From Actinomycetota bacterium (GTDB lineage Bacteria > Actinomycetota > Thermoleophilia > Gaiellales > Gaiellaceae): a DNA stretch of 64,000 nucleotides. The stretch is taken from the NCBI GenBank assembly GCA_009702325.1, contig WLID01000008.1, positions 1 through 64,000 of the forward strand. The letters are read 5' to 3'. Below, one piece after another: positions 1-9,232 of the stretch. Each line of letters opens with the position of its first letter. The first letter of the stretch is position 1. The translations under genes were made by a program, and so were the position numbers. The notes under the pieces are model-generated. The model searched no databases. It worked only from the letters and a program-made list of their open reading frames with translations, and was not told the origin of the DNA.

Positions 1-2
1 AG

Positions 3-215
3 CAGGCGTGGATCGACGTTCAGGTGCCGCATTGCGGTTACTGCCAGAACGGCATGATGATCCAGGCTGCTGACCTGCTTTCGAGCAACAAGAATCCGTC
101 TGAGGATGAGATTCGGACGGCGATGAATGGTCATCTGTGCCGCTGCGGTACGTACCCGCGGATCCTTACCGCGATTCAGCAGGCGGCCGCTGCGATGCGG
201 AAGGCTGGTGCTTAG
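3..215 (+). CDS. (2Fe-2S)-binding subunit of isoquinoline 1-oxidoreductase-like enzyme, C-terminal part
   Basis: The window opens inside this gene; 70 residues remain. It carries the second [2Fe-2S] cluster motif of the xanthine-oxidase family small subunit: CGYC near the visible start and CRC about 31 residues later (HLCRCGTYPRI). In IorA-type two-subunit hydroxylases this domain passes electrons from the molybdenum subunit to an external acceptor. The next gene begins 3 bases after the stop and encodes the matching molybdenum subunit, so the pair is one operon. The substrate cannot be read from this fragment. Confidence 0.9.
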   Translation, partial: QAWIDVQVPHCGYCQNGMMIQAADLLSSNKNPSEDEIRTAMNGHLCRCGTYPRILTAIQQAAAAMRKAGA

Positions 216-217
216 TC

Positions 218-2599
218 ATGGCTGATCTTTTGAACGAAGTCACTTCGAAGGAGTTCGGCCGCAAGTCGTTCCTCAAGGGCGGCGGCGCACTCGTCGTCGG
301 CTTCTCGCTCGCTGGAGCCGGTGCAGCCGGCAAGGCAGCAGGCGCCGGCCCGATCAGCGCAGGCAACCTGCCTGACGCCGCCCAGGTCGACTCGTGGATC
401 CGCATCAACGCGGACAACACCGTCAACCTCAAGACGAGCCAGATCGAAACCGGTAACGGCATCACCACCGGCTTCCTGATGGTCCTCGCCGAAGAGCTCG
501 ACATGGACATGAGCCAGATGATCTACGGCTCGTCCACCCACACGCTCGGCGAGGGTGGGCTCAACTCGGTCGTCGACACCAACGTCACGCTCAGCACGGG
601 TGGCCAGGGCGGCTCGAACGCGATGTCAGGCCAGGGCGGCAAGATCCGCGCAGCCGGCGTCGTCGCTCGCCAGACGCTCCTCGGACTCGCAGCAACGCAG
701 CTTGGTGTTCCGGCATCGAGCCTCACCGTCTCGAAGGGTGTTGTGTCAGGCGGCGGCAAGACCGTCACCTACGGCCAGCTCGTCGGCGGCAAGCTTCTGA
801 GCGCAACGATCCCGACGGCGGCGAGCAACATCGCGGCCGGCACCAACGGATCGAAGACGGTCAGCCAGTACAAGCTCGTGACGTCACGCGCACCGCGCAT
901 CGACATCCCAAGCAAGGTGCACGGCACCTACACCTACATCCACGCGCTCCGCATCCCCGGCATGCTCCATGGCCGTTGGATCCGCCCGCGTGGTCAGGGG
1001 CCGTACATGTCCGACGGTTGGGCCAAGCCGCTGAAGGTTGACACGACCGGAATCACGCACCTCAAGGGTGTCAAGGTCATCCAGGTCGGCGACTTCGTCG
1101 GCGTCGTTGCAGAGCGTGAATACGACGTCGTTCAGGCCGCTGCCCAGATCAAGGTGACCTGGGCCGACAGCCCAATCCTCCCGAGCCACACGGACGTTCA
1201 GAGCCAGTGGCGCAAGGCGGACTCGGCAGGCCAGATCCCGGCACGTATCACGAGCAACGTCGGCAACTTCGACACCGCGTTCGCGGGTGCGGCCAAGCAG
1301 GTCAGCGCCTCGTTCTACGCCGGTGCTCGTGGCCACAACCCGATCGGCCCGGGCTGCGCAGTTGGTATCTACACCAAGGGCTCAGGCGGCGCGTCGACCG
1401 ACAAGATCACGGTCTACAACAACACCCAGAACGTTGAGAGCGAGGCGCAGAACCTTGCAACCACGTTCGGTGTGCCGCTGACCAACGTGCAGGTCGTCTT
1501 CTACGAAGGCTCCAGCACCTACGGCAACGGCTACCACGCGTTCGACATCGCTCAGGCAGCAGCGCTGCTCTCGCGCGAGGCCGGCGCACCGGTTCGCCTC
1601 CAGCTCATGCGCTGGGACGAGCAGGGGTGGACGAAATATGGCCAGGCGTTCATGACCGACATCCGCGGTGGCGTCGATGCGAAGGGCAACATCGTCGCAC
1701 TCGAAGCAACGCAGTTCACGCAGCCGAGCACGTCGCTCTTCGCGACCGCTCAGATGATGGGCAACACGCCGCCGGCACTCGGCACGGGTAGCCCGAACAC
1801 CGAGAACATCGGTCCGTTCTACAACGTCGCGCAGAACACGGCGGGCAACATGGGTTACCGGGTCATCGCGAAGACGATCGGGCAGTCGCTCGGCATCTTC
1901 CAGTGCGGCACCCTGCGCGCACCGTCGGGTCCGCAGACCGCGTTTGCAACGGAGCAGTTCGTCGACATGCTCGCCGAATCGGCCGGCATGGATCCGCTCG
2001 CGTTCCGCGTGCAGAACATCCGCCAGGACGGGGAGTTCCCACGTTGGGCCGCAGCGCTTCAGACGGCTGTCGCTAGCTCCCCGTACAAGGCGCATATCCC
2101 TGCCTCGCTCGCTTCGAGCCAGACGGGCAATATCGCCACCGGCTGGGGTATGGCAATCGGCACCCACAACGCGGCCTACGCGGCCACCGTTGCCAAGGTG
2201 CAGGTCAACAAGAAGACCGGCAAGATCACGATCACGGATCTCTGGGCAGCCCAGGACTCCGGACTTGCGATCAACCCGGGCCTCATCGAGAACCAGATGC
2301 TCGGCTCCCTCATGCAGGGTGCGAGTGCTGCTCTCATAGAGGAGCTCCGCTTCGACACGCATCGCGTGACGAGCACCGACTGGGTCACGTATCCGATCAT
2401 GCGGTTCAAGGATGCTCCGAAGATTCACCTCAGTGTCATTCAGCGCACCGAGAAGCTGTCCGAGGGCTCCGGCGAGCCGCCGCTCGTCCCGGTTGTCCCC
2501 GCGATCGCGAACGCGGTGTACGACGCGCTCGGCATTCGGATGTTCAAGGCGCCAATGACGCCTGCATACGTCCGCGGCCGGATCGCTCAGGGCAAGTAA
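218..2599 (+). CDS. Molybdopterin-binding subunit of isoquinoline 1-oxidoreductase-like aldehyde/xanthine oxidase family enzyme
   Basis: This 793-residue protein has the length and layout of IorB-type large subunits. The C-terminal GSGEPPLVPVVPAIANA segment holds the family's catalytic glutamate, Glu753 here. The N-terminus reads FGRKSFLKGGG followed by a hydrophobic Ala/Gly stretch. This looks like a Tat signal with RK in place of the twin arginine, as expected for an enzyme exported with its cofactor. I chose the ATG at 218, directly after the small-subunit stop, over an upstream in-frame start at 137 that would overlap that gene. The reaction is probably hydroxylation of an N-heterocycle or aldehyde; the substrate is unknown. 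Confidence 0.88.
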   Translation: MADLLNEVTSKEFGRKSFLKGGGALVVGFSLAGAGAAGKAAGAGPISAGNLPDAAQVDSWIRINADNTVNLKTSQIETGNGITTGFLMVLAEELDMDMSQMIYGSSTHTLGEGGLNSVVDTNVTLSTGGQGGSNAMSGQGGKIRAAGVVARQTLLGLAATQLGVPASSLTVSKGVVSGGGKTVTYGQLVGGKLLSATIPTAASNIAAGTNGSKTVSQYKLVTSRAPRIDIPSKVHGTYTYIHALRIPGMLHGRWIRPRGQGPYMSDGWAKPLKVDTTGITHLKGVKVIQVGDFVGVVAEREYDVVQAAAQIKVTWADSPILPSHTDVQSQWRKADSAGQIPARITSNVGNFDTAFAGAAKQVSASFYAGARGHNPIGPGCAVGIYTKGSGGASTDKITVYNNTQNVESEAQNLATTFGVPLTNVQVVFYEGSSTYGNGYHAFDIAQAAALLSREAGAPVRLQLMRWDEQGWTKYGQAFMTDIRGGVDAKGNIVALEATQFTQPSTSLFATAQMMGNTPPALGTGSPNTENIGPFYNVAQNTAGNMGYRVIAKTIGQSLGIFQCGTLRAPSGPQTAFATEQFVDMLAESAGMDPLAFRVQNIRQDGEFPRWAAALQTAVASSPYKAHIPASLASSQTGNIATGWGMAIGTHNAAYAATVAKVQVNKKTGKITITDLWAAQDSGLAINPGLIENQMLGSLMQGASAALIEELRFDTHRVTSTDWVTYPIMRFKDAPKIHLSVIQRTEKLSEGSGEPPLVPVVPAIANAVYDALGIRMFKAPMTPAYVRGRIAQGK

Positions 2600-2621
2600 C
2601 ACTCCCTGAACTGGCTGTACT

Positions 2622-2649
2622 GCGAGGGGCCCGGCAACGGGCCCCTCGC
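2622..2649. terminator. Bidirectional hairpin terminator between converging genes
   Basis: A perfect 12-bp stem (GCGAGGGGCCCG with its complement) closes on a GCAA tetraloop. It lies between the plus-strand oxidoreductase stop and the minus-strand membrane protein stop. The flanking T content is weak (TCATT), so termination is probable rather than certain. Confidence 0.75.
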
Positions 2650-2660
2650 TCATTCTGGGC

Positions 2661-4334
2661 TTACGACGGGCAGGTTGCGGGGCCGGGAACGACGCGGTAG
2701 AGCGTGACGCCCCCAAGATGCTGCGACGGGTATTGGCCCGTGAGCAACGCCGTCCACGGCGAGGCATGCGCATCGTCGACGAGGATCGTTGACACCCCTT
2801 GCGCGGTCGCGATCGCAGCAATGTCGCCTGCCGAGATCGTGTCAACGTCGCCTCCACTATCGAGAACGAGCACCGACTCACGGTGGGGAATCGAAACAGG
2901 TGGATCGGGGCGGAGGTTGCCGTTTGCCAGCCGAAAGTGGAATCGTGCTTCGGCCTGCCACACCATCATCGCTGTCTGGTTTGGGTAGGGCAGCGCGAGC
3001 ACGTTCTCGCCGGGGCGGAGGCACTGGCTCTCAAGGGCGGAGGTGAAGAACGACGGGCGGTCGATAGTTCCGCGCCATCCCGATGAGGTTGGGGAAGGGA
3101 GGACGACGACGAGTGCGGCCGCGGCAATCCCGATTCGCGTGATGCTCGTCCTGGGCCCACCTGCCACAAACAGTGCGAGGAAGATCGCGACCGTCAAGGC
3201 GACGAATGCCGAGAGGCGCACGGGGAGCACGTTGCTGAGACCAGGAGCGGCGGAGAATGCGCGCCACGGGAGGACGACAAGCGAGTGGCCCATGACGTGC
3301 AGCGCTGTCCCGAGCTCAGCCACAACACCCGCCGCTGCGGCGACCGCCAGGAAGCGGATACGTGGCTCTCGCCACCGCATTGCGATCACGACCGCTACGA
3401 CGCCAAGCGCTGGCAGCCCGATGTAGGCGCCGTTCTCGCTGAGATTCCCAACAAAGCGGTCGGACTTCGTCACCGTCCAGCTCGTGGTGAGCAACGCGAG
3501 CCGAGTTGGGACGATGAGATTTGCCAGGTCGGCCGGAAAGTCGGCCGGACGGTTGATCGATCCGGTTTCGAAATGCCGTAGCGCGTACCAGACAAACGGT
3601 GCGGTGCAGGCTCCGGCAAGCCCGTACGCCGCTGCGAGCGGAGCGAATGCGGATCGCAACGCCGATCGACGATCGGGAATCAGGAGGAAGGCAAGGAGCA
3701 GGCCAACCGCGAGGGCGAGCGTGGCGGTGAGGAGCACCTCGGTCGAGAGCAGGAGTTGCCACGCGAGAAGCGCCCCGATGCGCACCACAGAGGCGCGCCG
3801 TGAGCGCTTGCCGTCGAGGAAGTCGAGCATCGCGATGGCACCCAGGGGCACCAAGAAGACCGAGCTCATGTGGAGATGCCCCTCCTCGTGCCCCGCCATA
3901 TACGGCGAGAAGCCAAAGAATGCGCCGCCGATGAGTGACGCCACGCGTGAGCCCGTGAGCCTGAGACACAGGAGGTAGGCGGTCGTTGCCGCGAGCGCCG
4001 GCAGTGCGAGGGCCGCGACGTTGTAGGCGACCACAGGGCCAAATGCGAGTGTCACGGGCGCGAGCGGGAGCGCAATCCCCGCTACCGAAGTTGTCCACGC
4101 GAGGTTGGCACCAATCGGCGCCCACACAGCGTGGGTGACGATTGGGTTCAGGCCGTGCAGAAGAGCGTGGGGCCACCAGGCGATCGACCACACGAAGATC
4201 TGTGGGTCAACACCCGTCCCGACGAGCGAGCGACCCGGATGCGCGAGCACCGAGCGGCCGTACAAGACGACGGAAAGTGCGGCGTATGCGAGCGGAACGG
4301 CCGATCCACGCGCTAGGCGAGAGACGTGTGTCAC
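2661..4334 (-). CDS. Polytopic membrane protein, GT-C glycosyltransferase-like
   Basis: A 557-residue protein made largely of hydrophobic segments, probably 11 to 13 helices, with a shorter soluble C-terminal part. Early loops contain GVDPQIFVWSIAWWPHAL and, further on, SPYMAGHEEGHLHM. An Asp-containing first loop followed by His/Glu-rich motifs is typical of membrane GT-C transferases that use lipid-linked sugars. The family is assigned by general resemblance only; donor and acceptor are unknown. The GTG start is preceded 6 bases upstream by TAGGCT on the minus strand and has no Shine-Dalgarno site. It is the last of four minus-strand genes after icd. Confidence 0.6.
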   Translation of the reverse strand: MTHVSRLARGSAVPLAYAALSVVLYGRSVLAHPGRSLVGTGVDPQIFVWSIAWWPHALLHGLNPIVTHAVWAPIGANLAWTTSVAGIALPLAPVTLAFGPVVAYNVAALALPALAATTAYLLCLRLTGSRVASLIGGAFFGFSPYMAGHEEGHLHMSSVFLVPLGAIAMLDFLDGKRSRRASVVRIGALLAWQLLLSTEVLLTATLALAVGLLLAFLLIPDRRSALRSAFAPLAAAYGLAGACTAPFVWYALRHFETGSINRPADFPADLANLIVPTRLALLTTSWTVTKSDRFVGNLSENGAYIGLPALGVVAVVIAMRWREPRIRFLAVAAAAGVVAELGTALHVMGHSLVVLPWRAFSAAPGLSNVLPVRLSAFVALTVAIFLALFVAGGPRTSITRIGIAAAALVVVLPSPTSSGWRGTIDRPSFFTSALESQCLRPGENVLALPYPNQTAMMVWQAEARFHFRLANGNLRPDPPVSIPHRESVLVLDSGGDVDTISAGDIAAIATAQGVSTILVDDAHASPWTALLTGQYPSQHLGGVTLYRVVPGPATCPS

Positions 4335-4340
4335 CGCCCG

Positions 4341-4346
4341 AGCCTA
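4341..4346 (-). promoter_or_regulatory. -10 box for a probably leaderless transcript of the membrane protein gene
   Basis: TAGGCT on the minus strand ends 6 bases before the GTG start at 4334, with no ribosome site between. This matches the start-proximal TANNNT pattern seen at many genes here. Confidence 0.45.
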
Positions 4347-4366
4347 ACGACAGCGGGCGATGCTCG

Positions 4367-5356
4367 TCAGAGCCAGTTCTTGTAACGGAAGAACGCGAGC
4401 ATCGAGACAACAGCGGTGGCCATCGTGCCGAAGATCGTCCAGAACGCCCAGACGGTTCCAAAGCCGGGGAACTCGACGTTCATGCCAAAGAAGCCTGTGA
4501 TCAAGGTCAGCGGCAGCAAGATCACCGAAAACACGGTCAGGATGCGCAGCACATCGTTCTGGCGGTGCTGAATCACGGATTCGTTGGTGCTCTCGAGAGC
4601 CTCGATGACTTCCTTGTAGTTGTCGAGGATGTCCCAGATGCGTTCTGCGGCGTCGATGATGTCGTCGTAGTAGATCTCGAGTTCCTCGGGCAGGAACCGT
4701 CCGACGTGGCGATCGAGCAGCCGCAGCGTCGTACGCTCCGGCTTGACGATCTTGCGGTAGGAGATGATCTCCTGCTTGACGTTCGAGATGTCACGAACGA
4801 CCTCGTTCGACCGGCCCTCGAACACGTCGTCTTCGAGAGCGTCGAGCTTATGGCCGATCTTGTCGAGAATCGGGAAGCAGTAGCCGAACAGGTCGTCGAG
4901 CACCTCGTACAACAACCGTCCGGAGCCCATCGCAAAGAGCTGCTCGCGGTAGGCCTCGTCCTCTTCGCACCGGCGAAACAGTGCCTCGAGCGGCCGCAGT
5001 TGAACGGTGGGGAAGGTGACGATGTAGTTCGGGCCGATGAAGAAGTCGACCTCACCGGCATTTAGACGCTGAATCGACCGGTCGTAGACCGGGAAGTGCA
5101 GAACGCCAAAGAGGTATCCGTCATCGGCGTAGTCGTCGACCTTCGGGCGCTGGCGCTTCGAGAGAACATCCTCGACATCAAGGGGATGCCACCCAAACCG
5201 CTCCGCAAGTGCCTGCGCCTGCGCGTGCGTCGGCGAATTGAGGTGGATCCAGGTGAGGCCAGCGGCGGTGAGCTCAGCGGGCGCCGACTGCGGGCGCGCA
5301 GCAACGATCGCGCTGTCGCGCGTGCGAGGACGACGGATGCGAGGCAAGCTCGGCAC
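4367..5356 (-). CDS. corA: CorA family magnesium/cobalt transporter
   Basis: A 329-residue protein with the CorA layout: an alpha/beta cytoplasmic N-terminal domain, a long helical stalk (about residues 140-270), then two C-terminal membrane helices. The signature GMN sits in FFGMNVEFPG near residue 290 at the end of the first helix, and the protein ends in the basic tail RYKNWL. CorA forms a pentameric channel for Mg2+ (or Co2+/Ni2+) entry. The GTG at 5356 starts the conserved frame; a GAGGA lies about 14 bases upstream. It is followed 32 bases later by the membrane protein gene. Confidence 0.93.
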   Translation of the reverse strand: MPSLPRIRRPRTRDSAIVAARPQSAPAELTAAGLTWIHLNSPTHAQAQALAERFGWHPLDVEDVLSKRQRPKVDDYADDGYLFGVLHFPVYDRSIQRLNAGEVDFFIGPNYIVTFPTVQLRPLEALFRRCEEDEAYREQLFAMGSGRLLYEVLDDLFGYCFPILDKIGHKLDALEDDVFEGRSNEVVRDISNVKQEIISYRKIVKPERTTLRLLDRHVGRFLPEELEIYYDDIIDAAERIWDILDNYKEVIEALESTNESVIQHRQNDVLRILTVFSVILLPLTLITGFFGMNVEFPGFGTVWAFWTIFGTMATAVVSMLAFFRYKNWL

Positions 5357-5428
5357 CGGTACTGAGTGGGTCCTCGAGGATCGTGAGCACGGGCATGTCG
5401 AAAAGTGTACCCGGTGCAGCCACTTTGG

Positions 5429-5944
5429 CTACCGCGGCCCGAGCAACGAGAGGCTCAAGGCTCCGTGCTCGCACACGCTCGTTGGCGGCAGCACCGGCAA
5501 TAGAGCGCTTCCACCACCGTTTGGGACGACGCGAACGCGGGTAGCGATCGGCTCGCACCGCCCAAGTTGCTGCTCACCAGGGCCAGGAACATCAGGCGAG
5601 AAGCGTGCCTCAAGGGCGGCTACACCTCCGGGGTGCAGATCGACCCGAATCGCCATCAACATGCCGGGGTGTTCGGCACGGGCAGCGGTGGGCAGGTGCT
5701 TGCCGCGTCGGCCGATGAGCGTCAGATGCGGGATCCCGCTCACGAAACACGCGGCCTTCGAACTGTTCCGAAGCACGAGGCGGTAGCTGACGTTGCCAGC
5801 GCCCGCGCTTCCCTTGATCGCGGCGAACGCGCCCGAGAGTTGCTTGCCGACGCAGGGCGGACTGGAACTCTGTGCCGCGGCGCCACTCACGAGGAGCAGC
5901 GCCGCAACACTGAGAGCAAGTCCGGCGAGCGGCAGACGCCGCAC
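5429..5944 (-). CDS. Secreted DUF4232-type protein
   Basis: A 171-residue protein with an N-terminal signal peptide (MRRLPLAGLALSVAALLLVSGAAAQ). The mature part has spaced cysteines and the pattern YRLVLRNSSKAACFVSGIP, typical of the DUF4232 beta-sandwich family common in Actinobacteria. Function is unknown. The GTG start lies one base after the icd stop, so translation is probably coupled to icd. I see no functional link between the two products. Confidence 0.75.
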   Translation of the reverse strand: MRRLPLAGLALSVAALLLVSGAAAQSSSPPCVGKQLSGAFAAIKGSAGAGNVSYRLVLRNSSKAACFVSGIPHLTLIGRRGKHLPTAARAEHPGMLMAIRVDLHPGGVAALEARFSPDVPGPGEQQLGRCEPIATRVRVVPNGGGSALLPVLPPTSVCEHGALSLSLLGPR

Positions 5945-5945
5945 G

Positions 5946-7193
5946 CTACATCCGTTCGATCATGGCCCGGCCAAATGCCGAGCACGAAACCTCTTTCGCC
6001 CCGTCGAGCAGGCGAGCGAAGTCGTACGTGACGATCTTGTCGGCGATCGTCGCCTCGAGTGACGAGATCACGAGGTCGGCCGCGTCGATCCAGCCCATGT
6101 GGCGGAGCATCATCTCGGCCGAGAGGATCAGCGAGCCGGGGTTGACCTTGTCCTGCCCGGCGTATCGCGGCGCGGTGCCATGGGTCGCTTCGAACATGGC
6201 GACCGTGTCGGACATGTTCGCGCCAGGCGCGATGCCGATACCGCCAACCTGCGCAGCGAGTGCATCCGAGACGTAGTCACCGTTCAGGTTGAGCGTCGCG
6301 ATCACGTCGTACTCGGCCGGGCGCAGCAGGATCTGCTGGAGGAACGCATCGGCGATCACGTCCTTGATCACGATCTCGCCGCCGGTGTTCGGGTTCGTGA
6401 TGCGCATCCACGGCCCTCCGTCGAGGAACGTCGCACCGAACTCCCGCTCTGCGAGCCCGTAACCCCAGTCGCGGAACGCGCCCTCGGTGAACTTCATGAT
6501 GTTGCCCTTATGCACGAACGTCACTGAGGCACGGTCATTCGTGATCGCGTACTCGATCGCCTTGCGCACAAGCCGTTCGGTGCCTTCGCGCGAGACCGGC
6601 TTGATGCCGATCCCCGAGGTGTTCGGGAAGCGAATCTTTGTGACATCCATTTCGCGTTGGAGGAAGTCGATCACCTTCTTCGCATTCGGCGTCTCAGCCT
6701 CCCACTCGATCCCGGCATAGATGTCCTCGGTGTTTTCGCGGAAGATCACCATGTCGGTCTTCGACGGATCCTTGAGCGGGCTCGGAACACCTTCAAACCA
6801 CCGCACCGGGCGCAGACACACGAACAGATCGAGCTCCTGACGCAAGGCGACGTTGAGCGAACGGATGCCGCCACCGACGGGAGTGGTCATCGGACCCTTG
6901 ATCGAGACGGAGTATTCGCGAACGGTGTCAATCGTCTCTTGCGGCAACCAAACGTCAGAGCCGTAGAGCCGCGTTGACTTCTCGCCGGCATAGACCTCCA
7001 TCCAGTGGATCTGGCGTTCACCGCCGTACGAGTGCGCAACGGCAGCATCGACGACGTCCTTCATGACCGGTGTGATGTCGATCCCGATGCCGTCACCCTC
7101 GATGAACGGGATGATCGGATTGTCAGGCGTCGGCTGCCCCGGAACGATCTTCGTTCCGCCGGTCGGGACGGTGATGCGTGAGTCGGCGCTCAT
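5946..7193 (-). CDS. icd: NADP-dependent isocitrate dehydrogenase
   Basis: Oxidatively decarboxylates isocitrate to 2-oxoglutarate in the TCA cycle. The 415-residue protein follows E. coli Icd closely along its length, for example [29 protein letters not shown] and [18 protein letters not shown] preference is indicated by [16 protein letters not shown] and the later VTYDFARL (Tyr and Arg contacts to the 2'-phosphate). Ser112 in [13 protein letters not shown] corresponds to the serine that AceK phosphorylates in E. coli. AAGGAG lies 4 bases before the ATG. The divergent gene starting 62 bases away encodes AceK, so the target and its regulator sit together. Confidence 0.97.
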   Translation of the reverse strand: MSADSRITVPTGGTKIVPGQPTPDNPIIPFIEGDGIGIDITPVMKDVVDAAVAHSYGGERQIHWMEVYAGEKSTRLYGSDVWLPQETIDTVREYSVSIKGPMTTPVGGGIRSLNVALRQELDLFVCLRPVRWFEGVPSPLKDPSKTDMVIFRENTEDIYAGIEWEAETPNAKKVIDFLQREMDVTKIRFPNTSGIGIKPVSREGTERLVRKAIEYAITNDRASVTFVHKGNIMKFTEGAFRDWGYGLAEREFGATFLDGGPWMRITNPNTGGEIVIKDVIADAFLQQILLRPAEYDVIATLNLNGDYVSDALAAQVGGIGIAPGANMSDTVAMFEATHGTAPRYAGQDKVNPGSLILSAEMMLRHMGWIDAADLVISSLEATIADKIVTYDFARLLDGAKEVSCSAFGRAMIERM

Positions 7194-7255
7194 GTCGGCT
7201 CCTTGCTCTCGTCGTGGCGTCTAGCCCTAAAGGGTAGGGGAGAAGCGGCCCGAGG
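7194..7255. promoter_or_regulatory. Divergent icd-aceK promoter region with CCCT-AA-AGGG inverted repeat
   Basis: These 62 bases separate the two start codons and must carry both promoters. An inverted repeat, CCCT AA AGGG, lies at 7225-7234 near the middle, where a shared regulator could bind. No regulator is identified. Confidence 0.45.
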
Positions 7256-9073
7256 GTGTCAGGTCGTGTCGTCTACCCTGACCTCAACAATGCGGAACAC
7301 GATCTGATGCGGCGAATCGGCTCCTCAGAAGCACTTGCACATCGGGCCGCAGAGATCCTTCTCGACGGCATCGATCGGCACTTTGAAACGCTGCGCGAAG
7401 CGAGCGCTGAGGCGCGGCAACGCTTCGAGACCGGGAACTGGGCTGCCGCCGGGCCTGCGCTCCGTGCGCGGCTCGAATACTACGACGAGCGCCTTGCCGA
7501 AACGATCGACCGCCTCGATGCTGAGGTCGCAATTCGGCGACGTGACGACGATTTCTGGCGCCGCATCAAGCATCACTACACCGGCCTGATGATCGATCAC
7601 AAGCGGCCCGAGCTTGCGGAGACCTTCTTCAACTCGGTCATCACACGCGTGCAACGCTCAACCTACGTGCGGCATCCGCTGATCTATTCGCGCGCGACGA
7701 TCTCGACGGAGCACATTCCGGCCGATCCTCCGGTGTATCGGAGCTATTACCCCACGGAGCACGGCTTCCGTGAGACCCTCGTTCAGATCTTCCAAGACTT
7801 CGGGTGGAAGCGGCCGTTTACCGACCTCGAGCGCGACACGGGCTATGTCGTGCGAGCGCTCACCGAACAGACGGCCGAGTGGGTGGAGCAGGATCCCAAC
7901 CATCAGATTCAGGTGCTGTCGTCAGCCTTCTACCGCAACAAAGCGGCGTATGTGATCGGCAAGGTCGTGAACGGCAATTTCGAGACGCCGTTTGTCGTGC
8001 CGGTTATTCACGATGAGCAGGGAGGCCTGATGCTCGACACGGTGCTGCTTGCATCGAGTGACCTGAGCATGCTGTTCTCACTCTCCCGTGCGTACTTCCT
8101 CGTGGAGCTCGACGTGCCGTCGGGCTACGTCGAGTTCCTCAGCGGGATCATGCCGCACAGCCTTCGCTCGGAGCTCTACAGCGCCCTTGGCTTTCTCAAG
8201 CAAGGAAAGACGCTGTTCTTCCGCGACCTTGTGCACCATCTCCGCCAGTCGAACGACCTCTTTGTTGAAGCGCCCGGCACGCGCGGTCAGGTGATGCACG
8301 TCTTCAATCTCCCGTCGTACCGCTACGTGTTCAAGATCATCAAGGACGTCTTCGGCCCGACGAAGAACATCGATCGCGACACCGTGAAACAGAAGTTCCG
8401 CATGGTGCGTGAGGTCGATCGCGTTGGTCGACTTGCCGATGCCGTCGAGTTCGAGAATCTCGCACTTCCACTTAATCGATTCGCGCCGGAGCTGCTGGAG
8501 GAACTCCAGCGCGTAGCGGCCTCGTCGATCGAAATCGTTGGCGACGACCTGATCGTGAAGCACTGCTATGTGGAACGGCGCATGACGCCGCTCAACGTCT
8601 ACCTCGACCATGCGACGCCGGCGGAGCTCGACCGGGTTGTGCGCGGCTACGGCAACGCCATTCGCGAACTTGCGATCGCGAACATCTTTGCGGGCGACCT
8701 GCTGTGGCGGAACTTCGGTGTCACGCGACACGGCCGTGTGGTGTTTTACGACTACGACGAGCTCGAGTACCTCACAGACTGCCGCTTCCGGCGGGTTCCC
8801 GAACCGCCGAACCCCGAAGCGGAGATGTCGAGCGAGCCGTGGTACGCCGCCTCACCGGGCGATGTCTTCCCGGAGGAGTTCGAGACCTTCCTGCTCGGCG
8901 ACCCGCGCGTACGCGAGCTGTTCCTCAAATATCACGCGCAGCTGCTGACACCAGAGTTTTGGATCGAGTGTCAGCGTCGAGTGGAGGCGGGGGAGGTCGT
9001 CGAGTTCTTCCCGTACCACGAGTCGCTTCGGTTCTTCCGCCGGTACGGCGACCAAGCGCTCGTACCGGCATAA
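7256..9073 (+). CDS. aceK: Isocitrate dehydrogenase kinase/phosphatase
   Basis: AceK phosphorylates and dephosphorylates isocitrate dehydrogenase, switching carbon between the TCA cycle and the glyoxylate shunt. The 605-residue length fits the family. The kinase core is clear: YRYVFKIIKDVF carries the ATP-binding lysine; IFAGDLLWRNFGVTRHG carries the catalytic Asp (Asp481); FYDYDE follows as the metal-binding segment; then SEPWYAASPGDVFPEEF. The N-terminal regulatory part is also full length. The start is uncertain: GTG 7256 is the longest option and an ATG near 7306 is possible. It is divergent from icd. The shunt genes aceA and aceB are not in the window. Confidence 0.95.
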   Translation: MSGRVVYPDLNNAEHDLMRRIGSSEALAHRAAEILLDGIDRHFETLREASAEARQRFETGNWAAAGPALRARLEYYDERLAETIDRLDAEVAIRRRDDDFWRRIKHHYTGLMIDHKRPELAETFFNSVITRVQRSTYVRHPLIYSRATISTEHIPADPPVYRSYYPTEHGFRETLVQIFQDFGWKRPFTDLERDTGYVVRALTEQTAEWVEQDPNHQIQVLSSAFYRNKAAYVIGKVVNGNFETPFVVPVIHDEQGGLMLDTVLLASSDLSMLFSLSRAYFLVELDVPSGYVEFLSGIMPHSLRSELYSALGFLKQGKTLFFRDLVHHLRQSNDLFVEAPGTRGQVMHVFNLPSYRYVFKIIKDVFGPTKNIDRDTVKQKFRMVREVDRVGRLADAVEFENLALPLNRFAPELLEELQRVAASSIEIVGDDLIVKHCYVERRMTPLNVYLDHATPAELDRVVRGYGNAIRELAIANIFAGDLLWRNFGVTRHGRVVFYDYDELEYLTDCRFRRVPEPPNPEAEMSSEPWYAASPGDVFPEEFETFLLGDPRVRELFLKYHAQLLTPEFWIECQRRVEAGEVVEFFPYHESLRFFRRYGDQALVPA

Positions 9074-9078
9074 CTCAT

Positions 9079-9150
9079 GCGCCCGGCTGGAATCGAACCA
9101 GCGACCTTTCGCTCCGGAGGCGAACGCTCTATCCCCTGAGCTACGGGCGC
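9079..9150 (-). tRNA. tRNA-Arg (anticodon CCG)
   Basis: Seventy-two bases fold as a full cloverleaf on the minus strand: acceptor GCGCCCG/CGGGCGC, D arm GCTC...GAGC, anticodon stem TTCGC/GCGAA around loop CTCCGGA, and T arm GCTGG-TTCGATT-CCAGC. The anticodon CCG reads CGG arginine codons. CCA is not encoded. It converges on aceK with only 5 bases between them. Confidence 0.96.
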
Positions 9151-9219
9151 CAGGGAGGAGTCAGTCTACCCGCGCCCCCGCGACGTTTGACCTTCTCCGC
9201 GCGATCACCCGCGAACCTC

Positions 9220-9225
9220 TAGGTT
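9220..9225 (+). promoter_or_regulatory. -10 box before the dipeptide/N-acyl-amino acid epimerase gene
   Basis: TAGGTT ends 7 bases before the ATG at 9233, and no Shine-Dalgarno site lies between. This suggests a leaderless transcript. Confidence 0.45.
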
Positions 9226-9232
9226 TCCGGAC

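Noticed and set aside
1382-2881. 499-codon minus-strand open frame over the oxidoreductase gene end and the terminator
   Set aside because: It crosses a clear bidirectional terminator and two real genes in other frames, and shows no recognisable motif.
9079-9150. tRNA-Arg as a mobile-element attachment site
   Set aside because: No integrase gene and no direct repeat of the tRNA 3' end was noticed nearby.
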